Positions 16,403 to 25,278 of a DNA stretch of 41,715 nt are shown here, piece by piece (position 1 is the first letter of the stretch; each line of letters begins with the position of its first letter). This DNA comes from Rhodothermales bacterium (GTDB taxonomy: Bacteria > Bacteroidota > Rhodothermia > Rhodothermales > UBA10348). The notes beneath the pieces were generated by a model. That model had not been told where the DNA came from. It searched no databases and was given only the letters and a program-made list of their open reading frames with translations. The translations under genes and the position numbers were made by a program. The DNA lies in the NCBI GenBank assembly GCA_024711125.1, contig JANJTM010000035.1:1-41715 (forward strand), in the 5' to 3' direction.

Positions 16403-16433
16403 CGGGGCGGCCGGAAGATAACCGGCCGCCCCG
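16403..16433 (-). terminator. Strong hairpin after sodA
   Basis: A perfect 12-bp GC stem (16403-16414 with 16422-16433) closes a 7-nt loop (AAGATAA on the plus strand). It begins 22 bp after the sodA stop and ends 21 bp before the GTG of the phosphopantetheinyl transferase. There is no good U-tract, so it may be an imperfect terminator, an mRNA 3' stabiliser or an attenuator of the downstream gene. Confidence 0.65.
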
Positions 16434-16455
16434 CCACGCGTGTTCAACCGTCGGA

Positions 16456-17070
16456 TCAGCCCTTGGCCGCCGCGAAGTTCGCCGCGACCGCGTTCCAGTC
16501 GACTACGCTCCAGAAGGCCGCGATGTAGTCGGGGCGACGGTTCTGGTAGTGCAGGTAGTAGGCGTGCTCCCAGACGTCGAGGCCGAGGATCGGCGTATGG
16601 CCGTCCATGTACGGCGAATCCTGGTTGGCCGTGGAGTAGCACTTGAGCACGCCTGAGCCGTCCACGACGAGCCAGGCCCAGCCGCTTCCGAAGCGGGTGG
16701 CACCGGCCTTCGCGAAGAGCTCCTTGAAGGCGTCGAAGGAGCCGAAGGCCGCATCGATGGCGCTTGCCAGGGCGCCCGCGGGGGCTCCGCCGCCGTTGGC
16801 CGACAGCGTGGTCCAGAAGAGGGAGTGGTTGGCGTGTCCGCCGCCGTTGTTGCGCACGGCCGTGCGGATCGCCTCGGGAACGTCGGCAATGCCCCGGAGC
16901 AGGTCCTCGATCGACTTCGCGGCGAGTTCGGCGTGTCCCTCGAGGGCGGCGTTGAGATTGTTCACGTACGCCTGGTGATGCTTCCCGTGGTGGATCTGCA
17001 TCGTGAGCGTGTCGATGTGCGGCTCGAGCGCGTCGTGCGCGTAGGGGAGTGCGGGAAGGGTGTGGGCCAT
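16456..17070 (-). CDS. sodA: Superoxide dismutase, Mn-type
   Basis: This 204-residue enzyme dismutates superoxide. Metal ligands are His27 (QIHHGKHH), His82 (HANHSLFW), Asp165 and His169 (DVWEHAYY). The second-shell glutamine comes from STANQDSP (Gln150), and GGGH precedes the second ligand. This arrangement marks Mn-type rather than Fe-type enzymes, though cambialistic activity cannot be excluded. The start [10 protein letters not shown] is the canonical family N-terminus; an upstream in-frame extension of 34 residues runs through the promoter region and was rejected. No signal peptide is present, so it is cytoplasmic. Confidence 0.95.
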   Translation of the reverse strand: MAHTLPALPYAHDALEPHIDTLTMQIHHGKHHQAYVNNLNAALEGHAELAAKSIEDLLRGIADVPEAIRTAVRNNGGGHANHSLFWTTLSANGGGAPAGALASAIDAAFGSFDAFKELFAKAGATRFGSGWAWLVVDGSGVLKCYSTANQDSPYMDGHTPILGLDVWEHAYYLHYQNRRPDYIAAFWSVVDWNAVAANFAAAKG

Positions 17071-17088
17071 GGGATTCCGATGGAGGAT

Positions 17089-17115
17089 CGTATACGAACT
17101 CAGTATATACGTTCG
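17089..17115 (-). promoter_or_regulatory. Interlocked palindromes and -10 element upstream of sodA
   Basis: CGTATA (17089-17094) and TATACG (17106-17111) form a perfect 6-bp inverted repeat with an 11-bp spacer. CGAAC (17095-17099) and GTTCG (17111-17115) form a second one with the same 11-bp spacer, shifted by one arm. The minus-strand TATACT (17107-17102) within it is a good -10, which places the transcription start about 25 nt before the ATG. No matching -35 was found, so an activator or a metal/redox repressor may act here. Which protein binds is unknown. Confidence 0.45.
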
Positions 17116-17185
17116 GCCGGCGGTTACGGATTCCGGGCGTGGACGATCCGGGGGCGGCGGCGGGCCACGCACCGGCGCTCGGCGC

Positions 17186-17779
17186 TCACCCCAACGCGTC
17201 CAGCAACCGTCGCAGGTCGGCCGACGTCAGGGCGCGGTCCGCGTTGAGCCGGTGCAGCGCGCTGCGCACCGCAACGAGGTCGGTCTCGAACGAATCGGAC
17301 GGTTCGGGAAAGTCCTCCTCGGTAAGCGGTCCCGCTTCGCGGCTCCCGCGGGCTCCCAGCGTCACGCCGGCCGTCATGGCGTCGGACAGGAACTCGGCGA
17401 CGTAGCGGGCGGCCGCGGGACGGCCTGAAAAGTCGATCGTCAGTTCCACGGTGGCCCGCCCGCGATTGACGCCGACCTGGACCCGCCGCCCGCCGAGCAG
17501 CCTCTTGGCCGCCTCCACGGATACGATGTCGGAATACCGGACGGTCTGCGGCGCCTCGAGATCGTTGTTCTGGAAAACGAACCGGTCGGCCGCAAAAACG
17601 GCGCCGTCCTTCGCGTTGCGCAGCAGGGTGGCGTCGTAGAGCGCGAGCACATCCTCTGCGGCCAGGTCCGGAGCGTAGTCGCGGATGGCGTTGCGAAGCC
17701 GGTCGGCCGGGATGTCCGGCGCCACGTACAGCCCGAGTTCGGGCGCGTGGGGGATCAGGTCACGTACGAGGTTCTGCAT
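17186..17779 (-). CDS. Unrecognised protein, possible PH/GRAM-like domain
   Basis: This 197-residue cytoplasmic protein has no signal peptide or membrane segment. Residues 44-100 ([20 protein letters not shown], then [13 protein letters not shown] and YSDIVSVE) resemble the strand pattern 'lyD-tll-g-kdG-vft-drl-f-n...y-dI..ve' seen in bacterial PH/GRAM-like domains. That is pattern-level similarity only. The C-terminal 40 residues are helical ([31 protein letters not shown]). The ATG at 17779 opens a clean start; the frame upstream is a shadow of nuoN. It lies 89 bp after nuoN on the same strand, so it could be the last gene of the complex I operon, although nothing links it to respiration. 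Confidence 0.7.
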   Translation of the reverse strand: MQNLVRDLIPHAPELGLYVAPDIPADRLRNAIRDYAPDLAAEDVLALYDATLLRNAKDGAVFAADRFVFQNNDLEAPQTVRYSDIVSVEAAKRLLGGRRVQVGVNRGRATVELTIDFSGRPAAARYVAEFLSDAMTAGVTLGARGSREAGPLTEEDFPEPSDSFETDLVAVRSALHRLNADRALTSADLRRLLDALG

Positions 17780-17868
17780 GGAAGCGGGCCGCTTGGCCGC
17801 CTCCAACGCGGGAGCCGGCGAGCGGTGCCCGCATGGGGTGCCTGTATCCCGTGCCCGCCCCCGAATCG

Positions 17869-19356
17869 TTACGGAATCAGCGCGAGAGCGCCCGTCGACG
17901 AGAAGAACCGGGCGGTGACTTCGAGCAGCTGCGGGCTGACGCCGAGTACGAGGAGCGCCGCCGCGCACAATACGAGGACCACCGCCGTGGAACGCGGCAC
18001 CTCGAACGGCGCGTCGCTCACCGGAACCCGCACCTCGTCGGCCGTCTTCATGAAGAAGACCACGAGCACGCGCAGGTAGTAGTAGGCCGACACGGCGCTC
18101 GCGAGCACGCCCACGATGACGAGCCAGGTGAGGCCGGCTTCGACGGCCGGAGCGAAGACCGCGTACTTGCCGAGGAAGCCGCCGAGCGGCGGGAAGCCCG
18201 AGAGGCTGAAGAGGAAGAAGGCCATCGTCCAGCCGAGCAGCGGACGTCGGTATCCGACCCCCGCGAGTGATTCGAGCGTCTGTTCGCGACCCCCGCGTTC
18301 GTCCCACTCGAGTACCGACATCACGCCGAAGGCGCCGATGTTCATGACGGTGTAGACGAGCAGGTAGAACAGCGCCCCCGAGTAGCCGTCGGTCGAACCC
18401 GAGGCGAGGCCCACGAGAACGTAACCGGCATGGGCGACGGACGAGTAGGCCAGCATGCGCTTCACGTTCGCCTGCGCCAGCGCCACGATATTGCCCAGGA
18501 CCATGGTCAGGAGGGCGATCACCGACAGCGCCTCGGTCCATCCCTGTCCCGGCATCGCGATGTAGAGCACGAGGATCAGCGCGCCGAACGCGGCCGCCTT
18601 GGAGGCCGTCGACATGAAGCCGGTGAGCGTGGTCGGAGCCCCCTGGTAGACGTCGGGCGTCCACATGTGGAACGGAACGGCGCTGACCTTGAAGAGGAAC
18701 CCGATCAGGAGCAGCGCGCTGCCGGCCACGAAGAGCACCGACGGTCCGTTCGCCGCGACATGGGCGGCGATCTCGGGCAGGTACATCGACCCGGTCGCGC
18801 CGTAGAGCAGCGCGATTCCGTACAGGAAGAACCCCGTCGCGAAGGCCCCGAGCAGGAAGTACTTGAGCGCGCTTTCGATGGCGCCCTCGTCGTCCCGCAC
18901 GAGACCCGTGAGGATGTAGAGAGGAATCGACATGGTTTCGAGGCCGACGAAACTCGAAACCAGGTTGTTCGACGCCGCGAGGACCATCATTCCGACCGTC
19001 GCGAAAAGGACGATCGCGTGTACCTCGCCGTAGTTGTGGCGAATGCGCTTCAGGTACGGAACGGAGAGGATGATGGTCAGGAGCGCCGCCGCCATGATGA
19101 CGATGTTGAGGTAGGCGGCATAGCCTCCGACCCTCAGCATGCCGTAGAACGCGGTGCCCGAGGGCTGGAACAGCGTCAGGGCTTCGAAGGCGATGCCTGC
19201 CGCGAGGCCGAGGCCGGCCATCCACGGCAGGGACTTGTGGTCGTTCGAAAACGCGTCGACGACGATCGCGACCAGCCCGAGCACGGTCAGGAGCACGAGC
19301 GATTTCGTGGCGACGAGATCGGCGCCGAGCAGGTCGTAGGCGGTGGAGAGATCCAT
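17869..19356 (-). CDS. nuoN: NADH-quinone oxidoreductase subunit N
   Basis: This 495-residue, about 14-helix antiporter-like subunit belongs to the proton-pumping membrane arm of complex I. The key TM5 glutamate is in SSFVGLETMSIPLY. The central lysine is in FLFKVSAVPFHMWTPDVYQG, and the second lysine is in ANVKRMLAYSSVAHAGY. The order and spacing match NuoN rather than NuoM or NuoL (TPDVYQGAPT is N-specific). It is the last complex I gene, 22 bp after the PCD gene on the same strand. Confidence 0.96.
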   Translation of the reverse strand: MDLSTAYDLLGADLVATKSLVLLTVLGLVAIVVDAFSNDHKSLPWMAGLGLAAGIAFEALTLFQPSGTAFYGMLRVGGYAAYLNIVIMAAALLTIILSVPYLKRIRHNYGEVHAIVLFATVGMMVLAASNNLVSSFVGLETMSIPLYILTGLVRDDEGAIESALKYFLLGAFATGFFLYGIALLYGATGSMYLPEIAAHVAANGPSVLFVAGSALLLIGFLFKVSAVPFHMWTPDVYQGAPTTLTGFMSTASKAAAFGALILVLYIAMPGQGWTEALSVIALLTMVLGNIVALAQANVKRMLAYSSVAHAGYVLVGLASGSTDGYSGALFYLLVYTVMNIGAFGVMSVLEWDERGGREQTLESLAGVGYRRPLLGWTMAFFLFSLSGFPPLGGFLGKYAVFAPAVEAGLTWLVIVGVLASAVSAYYYLRVLVVFFMKTADEVRVPVSDAPFEVPRSTAVVLVLCAAALLVLGVSPQLLEVTARFFSSTGALALIP

Positions 19357-19378
19357 GACGGTTCCGTGCGAGGTCGTA

Positions 19379-19675
19379 TCAGACCCAGGAGAATTCGGCG
19401 ATACGGCGCGCGAGGCGCACGTCGGCAGCCGTGATGCGGTCGCCGGCGTCGTGCGTCGTCAGGGCGATGCGCACGCGGTTGTAGACGTTGGTGATCTCGG
19501 GGTGGTGGTTCATCCCCTCGGCTTCGAACGCGATCCGCACGATGAAGCTGATCGCCTCGCGAAAGCTTCCGAACGAGAACGTGCGCACGAGGCGGTTGTC
19601 CTCGACGTGCCAACCCGGCAGGTTCGGCAGGGCGTCGGCGAGGGCCTCGGGGGAGAGCGCGGTGGGTTCGTTCAT
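19379..19675 (-). CDS. 4a-hydroxytetrahydrobiopterin dehydratase (PCD/DCoH) inside the nuo operon
   Basis: This 98-residue protein carries the full pterin-4a-carbinolamine dehydratase pattern: EGMNHHPEITNVYNRVRIAL (53-72) with catalytic His57, His58 and Pro59, then His75 and Asp79. The known reaction is dehydration of 4a-hydroxytetrahydrobiopterin, which recycles the cofactor of aromatic amino acid hydroxylases. No such hydroxylase is nearby. It sits 16 bp after nhaD and 22 bp before nuoN, an arrangement I recall from Rhodothermus marinus complex I. Its role there is unclear; an accessory function or molybdopterin/pterin recycling are possibilities. Confidence 0.93.
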   Translation of the reverse strand: MNEPTALSPEALADALPNLPGWHVEDNRLVRTFSFGSFREAISFIVRIAFEAEGMNHHPEITNVYNRVRIALTTHDAGDRITAADVRLARRIAEFSWV

Positions 19676-19691
19676 GGGGCCGTGTGCCGGA

Positions 19692-21182
19692 TCAGAGGAT
19701 CCAGCCGCTGTAGAAGACGAGGTAGATGAGCCCGTAGACCGGGATCAGGATCGGAAGCGAGTACTTCCAGATGTACTCGGTGAAGGAGGGGGTCTCGACG
19801 CCGTTGGCCTCGGCGATCGCCTTCACCATGAAGTTAGGAGCGTTGCCGATGTAGGTGACGGCGCCGAAGAAGACCGCGGCGACGGAGATCGCCTGCAGGA
19901 AGTACCAGGAGTCGGGGTGGGCCATCTCGGGCAGGGCCATGTCCTTGACGTCGGCAGCCAGGTTGACGTCGAGACCGAACTTGCCCATCGCGGCGGCCAG
20001 GAAGTTCAGGTAGGTCGGCGCGTTGTCGAGCACGGCCGAGAGCGCACCGGTAGCCCAGTAGAACATTCCGACCGAGAGTCCGTCGGCGTGATCGGCCGCG
20101 AACGACGCGATGAGCTGGAGCGCCGGCTGCATCGTCGCGAAAATGCCGAGGAAGAGGAATCCGACCTCGCGGATCGGCTCGAACGTGAACTCGTTCCGGG
20201 CGAGCGCGGTCTTGTCGGCCGTACGGTAGGCGAGCACCGCCACCGTGAGCATGATGAGTTCGCGGATGCCGAACGGAACGTGCAGGAGTTCGTGCAGGTC
20301 GGGCACCCACGGGAAAACGTTCGGGTCGATGAAAACCGACGCGATGATGATCGCGACCCACCCGAACGATTTCGCTCCCTGGAGCTGGATGGTGCGTGCT
20401 TCCGGATCCGGAGCCGGGCCCTGCCCGGTGTTGCGCCGGTCGATCAGGTAGAAGAGCCCGAGCAGGATCACCGTGGCCGGCAGCCAGATGTACCAGACGT
20501 GCTCGAACGTCCAGAAGAACGGCACACCCCGCAGGAAACCGAGGAACAGCGGGGGATCACCGATGGGCGTAAGCGCTCCGCCCACGTTGGCGACCAGGAA
20601 GATGAAAAAGACGATGTGGTAGGCCTTGAGCCGCCCGGTGTTCAGGCGCATGTAGGCCCGGATGAACAGCATCGCCGATCCGGTCGTCGCGATCAGGTTC
20701 GCGATGACCGACGCCATGAAGAGCAGGATGACGTTGTTTCGCGGGGTGCCCTTCGCGTTGATGTTCACGAAGATGCCGCTGGCGGCGATGAACAGCGATC
20801 CCACCAGCGCGATGAACGACAGGTACTCGGTTGCCGCATGCACCATCGGGGTCGGCGAGCCGAGGGCGAACACGTAGTACGCCGCCACGACCAGGCCCAG
20901 GCCGATGGAGTACTTCGGATAGTGGTGATGCCAGTGGTGCGCGAAGAACAGCGGCCCCGTGGCGATCAGGAGCAGGATCGATACGAACGGAAGAACGAGC
21001 CAAGCGGGAGGTTCGGGGCCGTGAGACGCATCGGCCGCCGCGTCGCCGGCCGCTCCCGCGGCGCCGTGGGCTGCCTCCTGGGCCATCGCGACCAGCCAGT
21101 CGGTCGCGCCGAATGCCCACGCGAGTCCCGCGGCGATCAGCGCGGGGACGGCGAGGCGCAGCGTGGTTCTGGGACGAATCAT
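19692..21182 (-). CDS. nhaD: NhaD-type Na+/H+ antiporter inside the nuo operon
   Basis: This 496-residue membrane transporter of the ion-transporter superfamily has an N-terminal signal-like hydrophobic segment and a 25-residue Ala/Gly/His-rich loop. About twelve further helices follow. The two half-sites expected for ion binding are visible: ATTGSAML (165-172) with LTPIGDPPLF (204-213, Asp209), and LDNAPTYLNF (385-394, Asp386-Asn387). It should exchange sodium and protons across the inner membrane. It lies between nuoM (23 bp) and the PCD gene (16 bp), as I recall from Rhodothermus marinus. It is unrelated in sequence to the Mrp-like NuoL/M/N subunits. The start ATG at 21182 gives the natural N-terminus; the longer frame is a shadow of nuoM. 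Confidence 0.9.
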   Translation of the reverse strand: MIRPRTTLRLAVPALIAAGLAWAFGATDWLVAMAQEAAHGAAGAAGDAAADASHGPEPPAWLVLPFVSILLLIATGPLFFAHHWHHHYPKYSIGLGLVVAAYYVFALGSPTPMVHAATEYLSFIALVGSLFIAASGIFVNINAKGTPRNNVILLFMASVIANLIATTGSAMLFIRAYMRLNTGRLKAYHIVFFIFLVANVGGALTPIGDPPLFLGFLRGVPFFWTFEHVWYIWLPATVILLGLFYLIDRRNTGQGPAPDPEARTIQLQGAKSFGWVAIIIASVFIDPNVFPWVPDLHELLHVPFGIRELIMLTVAVLAYRTADKTALARNEFTFEPIREVGFLFLGIFATMQPALQLIASFAADHADGLSVGMFYWATGALSAVLDNAPTYLNFLAAAMGKFGLDVNLAADVKDMALPEMAHPDSWYFLQAISVAAVFFGAVTYIGNAPNFMVKAIAEANGVETPSFTEYIWKYSLPILIPVYGLIYLVFYSGWIL

Positions 21183-21205
21183 GGGGTGCGGTGCGGTGGG
21201 GGGAA

Positions 21206-22804
21206 TCACCGGACGGAAGGCGCGGGGGTGAAACGCTCTCCGTCGTACAGCATCGAAACGGGTTCTTCGGCCGCGGGTGCCGACTGGGCGCGCTTGGCGT
21301 CGATCTTCCGCAGCAGGTCCTGGACGGCGGGCTCGCTGCGGGCAAGGAAGGGCGCCGGCGCGAAGCCCATCCAGATCATGAGGATCACGAGCGGAAGCAG
21401 GAGCAGCACTTCCCGCGGATTGAGATCCTTCATCGTGCGGTTGGCCTCGATCTCGAGCGGACCGAAAAACGTCCGGTAGACCATGTAGAGAAGGTATACC
21501 GCGGCCAGGATGACGCCCGTCGTGGCGATCGCGATGAGCCACGGGCTTCCGACCGTCGCGCTCTTGAACGAGCCCATCAGGATCAGGAACTCGCCCACGA
21601 AGCCGTTTAGGCCCGGGAGCCCGGCCGAGGCCAGGACGGTGAAGATCATGAAGAAGGACAGGACCGGCACCGACTTCGCGATTCCGCCGAAATCGGCCAT
21701 CGCGCGGGTGTGGCGGCGTTCGTACAACATGCCCACGATGAGGAAGAGGGCGCCGGTCGAGATGCCGTGGTTGATCATCTGGATGAAGGCGCCCTGCATG
21801 GCCTCGGCCGTGAGGGCGAAGATGCCCAGGACCACGAATCCGAGGTGGCTCACCGACGAGTAGGCCACGAGCTTCTTGGCGTCGGTCTGCGCGCGGGAGA
21901 CAAGCGCTCCGTAGACGATGCCGATGACCGCGAGCACCGCGAAGAGCATGGCGTATTCGTGGGTCGCGTCCGGGAAGAAGGGAAGGCAGAAGCGCACCAG
22001 TCCGTACGTACCCATCTTCAGCAGCACGCCGGCCAGGATGACCGACCCGCCGGTCGGCGCCTGCACGTGCGCGTCGGGAAGCCACGTGTGCAGCGGGAAG
22101 AGCGGGACCTTGATCGAGAAGGCCAGCGCAAAGAGCAGGAACAGCCAGCCCTGCTGCACCGCCGGCATGTTGAACTCGACCAGCGTGTACCAGTCGGTCG
22201 TGAAGACGCCGCCGTTGATCGCCTCGCCGGCCGCGAAGCCGAGGAAGAGCAGCGCGACCAGCATCAGGAGCGAGCCGACCAGCGTGAAAAGGACGAACTT
22301 GACCGCGGCGTACACCCGCTCCTCGCCGCCCCAGATACCGATGATGAAGTACATCGGGATCAGGGTTAGTTCGAAGAAGATGTAGAACAGGATGACGTCG
22401 AACGAGGTGAAGACGCCCGTCACTCCGGTCTGGAGGATCAGGAGCAGCGTGTAGTAGGCCTTCTCGTGCTTGTGGATGTAGGTCCACGACGAAAGCACCA
22501 CGATCGGACCCAGCAGCGTGGTCAGCAGCACGAGCAGCAGGTTGAGCCCGTCGATGCCGACGAAATACTTGACGTCGACACCGGGGCCGAACCACCCGGC
22601 CCAGACGTTGGCCAGCTGCGGCCAGTCGGATGTCGAAACCGCCGGGTCGAAGCCCGTCCAGAGTCCCAGCGAGACGACGAACGTGACGGTGGTGACCACG
22701 AGGGCCGTCCACCGGGTCGTGTTCACGGACCGCGAGAGCAGCGTGAGTACCGCTCCGACGAGCGGCAGGAAGATGACGATCGACGTCAGGTAGGGGATAT
22801 TCAT
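21206..22804 (-). CDS. nuoM: NADH-quinone oxidoreductase subunit M
   Basis: This 532-residue antiporter-like subunit has the conserved charged residues of the proton channel. These are Glu145 (YIFFELTLIPMY), Lys232 (FSIKVPLFPLHTWLPDAHVQ), Lys263 and Lys310/311 (TDAKKLVAYSSVSHLG). HTWLPDAHVQAPTGGSV is diagnostic for NuoM. The C-terminal 70 residues form a cytoplasmic tail (about 480-532) somewhat longer than usual and rich in charged residues. It is 25 bp after nuoL and 23 bp before nhaD. Confidence 0.96.
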   Translation of the reverse strand: MNIPYLTSIVIFLPLVGAVLTLLSRSVNTTRWTALVVTTVTFVVSLGLWTGFDPAVSTSDWPQLANVWAGWFGPGVDVKYFVGIDGLNLLLVLLTTLLGPIVVLSSWTYIHKHEKAYYTLLLILQTGVTGVFTSFDVILFYIFFELTLIPMYFIIGIWGGEERVYAAVKFVLFTLVGSLLMLVALLFLGFAAGEAINGGVFTTDWYTLVEFNMPAVQQGWLFLLFALAFSIKVPLFPLHTWLPDAHVQAPTGGSVILAGVLLKMGTYGLVRFCLPFFPDATHEYAMLFAVLAVIGIVYGALVSRAQTDAKKLVAYSSVSHLGFVVLGIFALTAEAMQGAFIQMINHGISTGALFLIVGMLYERRHTRAMADFGGIAKSVPVLSFFMIFTVLASAGLPGLNGFVGEFLILMGSFKSATVGSPWLIAIATTGVILAAVYLLYMVYRTFFGPLEIEANRTMKDLNPREVLLLLPLVILMIWMGFAPAPFLARSEPAVQDLLRKIDAKRAQSAPAAEEPVSMLYDGERFTPAPSVR

Positions 22805-22829
22805 CGCGAACGCTTGCCGGGCGGGTGGA

Positions 22830-24815
22830 TCAACCGAAGAGCATCATGCCGACGACCAACAGGACGCCGAACACGATGGCGACGGCGTAGGACTGGACGA
22901 GGCCGGTCTGCAGGTAGCGCAGCACGTAACTGATCGCCCGGGTGACGTACCCGACCGCGTTGACCATTCCGTCCACCACGTACTTGTCGAAAGGAGCGAA
23001 GGCCTTTTCGGCGCCGCCGATGACGGGACGCACGACGATCTTCTCGTAGAGCTCGTCCACGAAATACTTGCCCTGCCACAGCTTCCATGCGCCGCCGAAA
23101 CGGGACGCGAGGGCTGCGTCGGAGGCGAGTCCGTCCTTGAGGTAGAGCCGCCGGCCGGTCCAGAAGCCCACGATCGCGACGAGCGATCCCAGGACGATCA
23201 GACCCCACTCGGTGCCGAGCGAGACGTGTGCCTCGACGGCGCGCTCGGCGACCGGTCCGTGCCCGCCCGCCAGGAAGTGATGGATCAGGTTGTACTCGCC
23301 ATGCCCGATGACGGCCGGAATGCCGACGTATCCGCCGACGACCGACAGGATGCCGAGCACCCACAGCGGCGTCGTGATGGTCCAGGGCGATTCGTGCGGG
23401 TGGAGCTTGTCGGCGTGCGGCCAGCGGGGCGTGCCCTCGAACGTGAGATAATAGGCCCGTGCCATGTAGACGGCCGTCAGGAACGCGGTGACCAGGCCCA
23501 CGACCCACGCGAACCACGCGGCCGACATGCCGGTCGTGCCGGCCTCGAAGGCCTTGAAGAGAATCTCGTCCTTCGAGAAGAAGCCCGACAGCAGCGGAAT
23601 CCCCGAAATGGCGAGCGTGGCCAGCAGGAAGGTCTTCTGCGTGGACGGCATGTACTTCTTCAATCCGCCCATCGTGCGCATGTCCTGCGGATCGAGGTGG
23701 TGCCCGTGGCCGTCCTTGTGCAGTTCATGCTCGACGTGGTGCATGCCGTGGATGACCGAGCCCGAGCCGAGGAAGAGGCAGCCCTTGAAGAAGGCGTGCG
23801 TCATCACGTGGAAGATGGCCACGAAGAAGGCGCCGACGCCCGAGGCCACGAACATGTAGCCGAGCTGCGAGACGGTCGAGTAGGCCAGGACCTTCTTGAT
23901 GTCGTTCTGCGTGATCGCGATGGTCGCGGCGACGATCGCGGTCAGGGCGCCCACGATGGCGATGACGTTCATGATCGCGGGCGCGGCCAGGACGACCGGA
24001 GACAGGCGGGCCAGCATGTAGAGGCCGCTCGTGACCATCGTTGCCGCGTGGATCAGCGCCGAAACGGGCGTCGGGCCGGCCATGGCGTCCGGAAGCCACG
24101 TGAAGAGCGGAATCTGCGCCGACTTGCCGGTCGCGCCGATGAAGAGCAGCAGCACGGCCCAGTTGATCGTCGACTGGTCCATCGTCGGACCTTCGGCGAT
24201 GACGCGGGCGAAATCGAGGCTTCCGATCTCCTTGACGAAGATGAACATCGCGAGCAGGAAAGCGAAGTCGCCCACCCGGTTCATGATGAACGCCTTGTTG
24301 CCGGCCGCCGAGTTCTTCAGGTCGGTGTACCAGAACCCGATGAGCAGGTACGAGCAGAGCCCCACGCCCTCCCAGCCCAGGAACAGGACGAGCAGGTTGT
24401 CGCCCAGGACCAGGTTGAGCATCGCGAAGACGAAGAGGTTCAGGTAGGCGAAGAACCGCCAGAACCCCGGATCCCCGTGCATGTACCCGACCGAATACAG
24501 GTGGATGAGCGCGCCCACGCCCGTCACGACGAGTGTCATGAGCAGCGACAACTGGTCCACCCGGTAGGCGAACGAGACGGAGAAGTCCCCGGCCGCCATC
24601 CAGGTGTAGAAGTTCGCGACGTGGGCCTCGCCGTGGAATCCGGCGAACAGGTACGCCGCGATCAGGAAAGGCACGGCGACCACCGCCGTTCCGACCGTTC
24701 CGATCAGGGTCTCCCGGTGGCGCAGCGACGGGATGAAGAGCGGCAGGATGCCGTTGAACACCGCTCCGGCCAGCGGAAGCAGGAGGAGCAGTCGTACGAG
24801 GGAATCGGTTTCCAT
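22830..24815 (-). CDS. nuoL: NADH-quinone oxidoreductase subunit L
   Basis: This 661-residue protein is the distal, largest antiporter-like subunit of complex I. Landmarks are FLGWEGVGLCSYLLIGFWY (TM5 Glu), TGKSAQIPLFTWLPDAMAGP (central Lys) and SALIHAATMVTSGLYM, a NuoL-specific segment. A His-rich cytoplasmic loop (HHVEHELHKDGHGHHLD) separates helices, and the C-terminus ends in the lateral-helix region and a last transmembrane segment. It is 49 bp downstream of nuoK. Confidence 0.96.
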   Translation of the reverse strand: METDSLVRLLLLLPLAGAVFNGILPLFIPSLRHRETLIGTVGTAVVAVPFLIAAYLFAGFHGEAHVANFYTWMAAGDFSVSFAYRVDQLSLLMTLVVTGVGALIHLYSVGYMHGDPGFWRFFAYLNLFVFAMLNLVLGDNLLVLFLGWEGVGLCSYLLIGFWYTDLKNSAAGNKAFIMNRVGDFAFLLAMFIFVKEIGSLDFARVIAEGPTMDQSTINWAVLLLFIGATGKSAQIPLFTWLPDAMAGPTPVSALIHAATMVTSGLYMLARLSPVVLAAPAIMNVIAIVGALTAIVAATIAITQNDIKKVLAYSTVSQLGYMFVASGVGAFFVAIFHVMTHAFFKGCLFLGSGSVIHGMHHVEHELHKDGHGHHLDPQDMRTMGGLKKYMPSTQKTFLLATLAISGIPLLSGFFSKDEILFKAFEAGTTGMSAAWFAWVVGLVTAFLTAVYMARAYYLTFEGTPRWPHADKLHPHESPWTITTPLWVLGILSVVGGYVGIPAVIGHGEYNLIHHFLAGGHGPVAERAVEAHVSLGTEWGLIVLGSLVAIVGFWTGRRLYLKDGLASDAALASRFGGAWKLWQGKYFVDELYEKIVVRPVIGGAEKAFAPFDKYVVDGMVNAVGYVTRAISYVLRYLQTGLVQSYAVAIVFGVLLVVGMMLFG

Positions 24816-24864
24816 GGATCTCGCGGGGCCCGGGAGCGGCTCCCGGGACCGTTCTCAGGGAGTC

Positions 24865-25170
24865 TCAGTACCGGAACAGGTTGATGTCGGTCACGTCGAT
24901 CGTGAGCCGGCTGCGGAAAATGGCGATCACGATCGCCAGGCCGACGGCCGCCTCGGCGGCCGCTACCGACATCACGAAGAAGACCAGGATCTGGCCCGCC
25001 GGATCGGCCATCGACTGGCTGAAGGCGACGAGCGTCAGGTTCACCGCGTTGAGCATGAGCTCGACCGACATCAGGATGACGATGACGTTGCGGCGCAGGA
25101 GCACCCCCATCACGCCGATCACGAACAGGACCGCGGCGAGGGTGAGATACCAGTTGAGCGTGACTTCCAT
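24865..25170 (-). CDS. nuoK: NADH-quinone oxidoreductase subunit K
   Basis: This 101-residue, three-helix subunit has the two functionally essential membrane glutamates at residues 37 ([12 protein letters not shown]) and 73 ([14 protein letters not shown]), equivalent to Glu36 and Glu72 of the Escherichia coli protein. The length is standard. It is separated by 108 bp from nuoJ and 49 bp from nuoL, on the same strand. Confidence 0.95.
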   Translation of the reverse strand: MEVTLNWYLTLAAVLFVIGVMGVLLRRNVIVILMSVELMLNAVNLTLVAFSQSMADPAGQILVFFVMSVAAAEAAVGLAIVIAIFRSRLTIDVTDINLFRY

Positions 25171-25278
25171 GGAGTGGGCCGGGTGGCTGTCGGCAGGCTG
25201 GAAGAAAAAGGTCAGTTCCGCCCGTGAGTCCGGGAAAAGCCGGTCGGAAGAGGACGGGGCGCGGAACGCATGAACGGG

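Noticed and set aside
16382-16642. Longer N-terminus for the phosphopantetheinyl transferase
   Set aside because: It would pass through the 12-bp hairpin and overlap the sodA coding end in another frame; the GTG at 16381 gives a family-like length.
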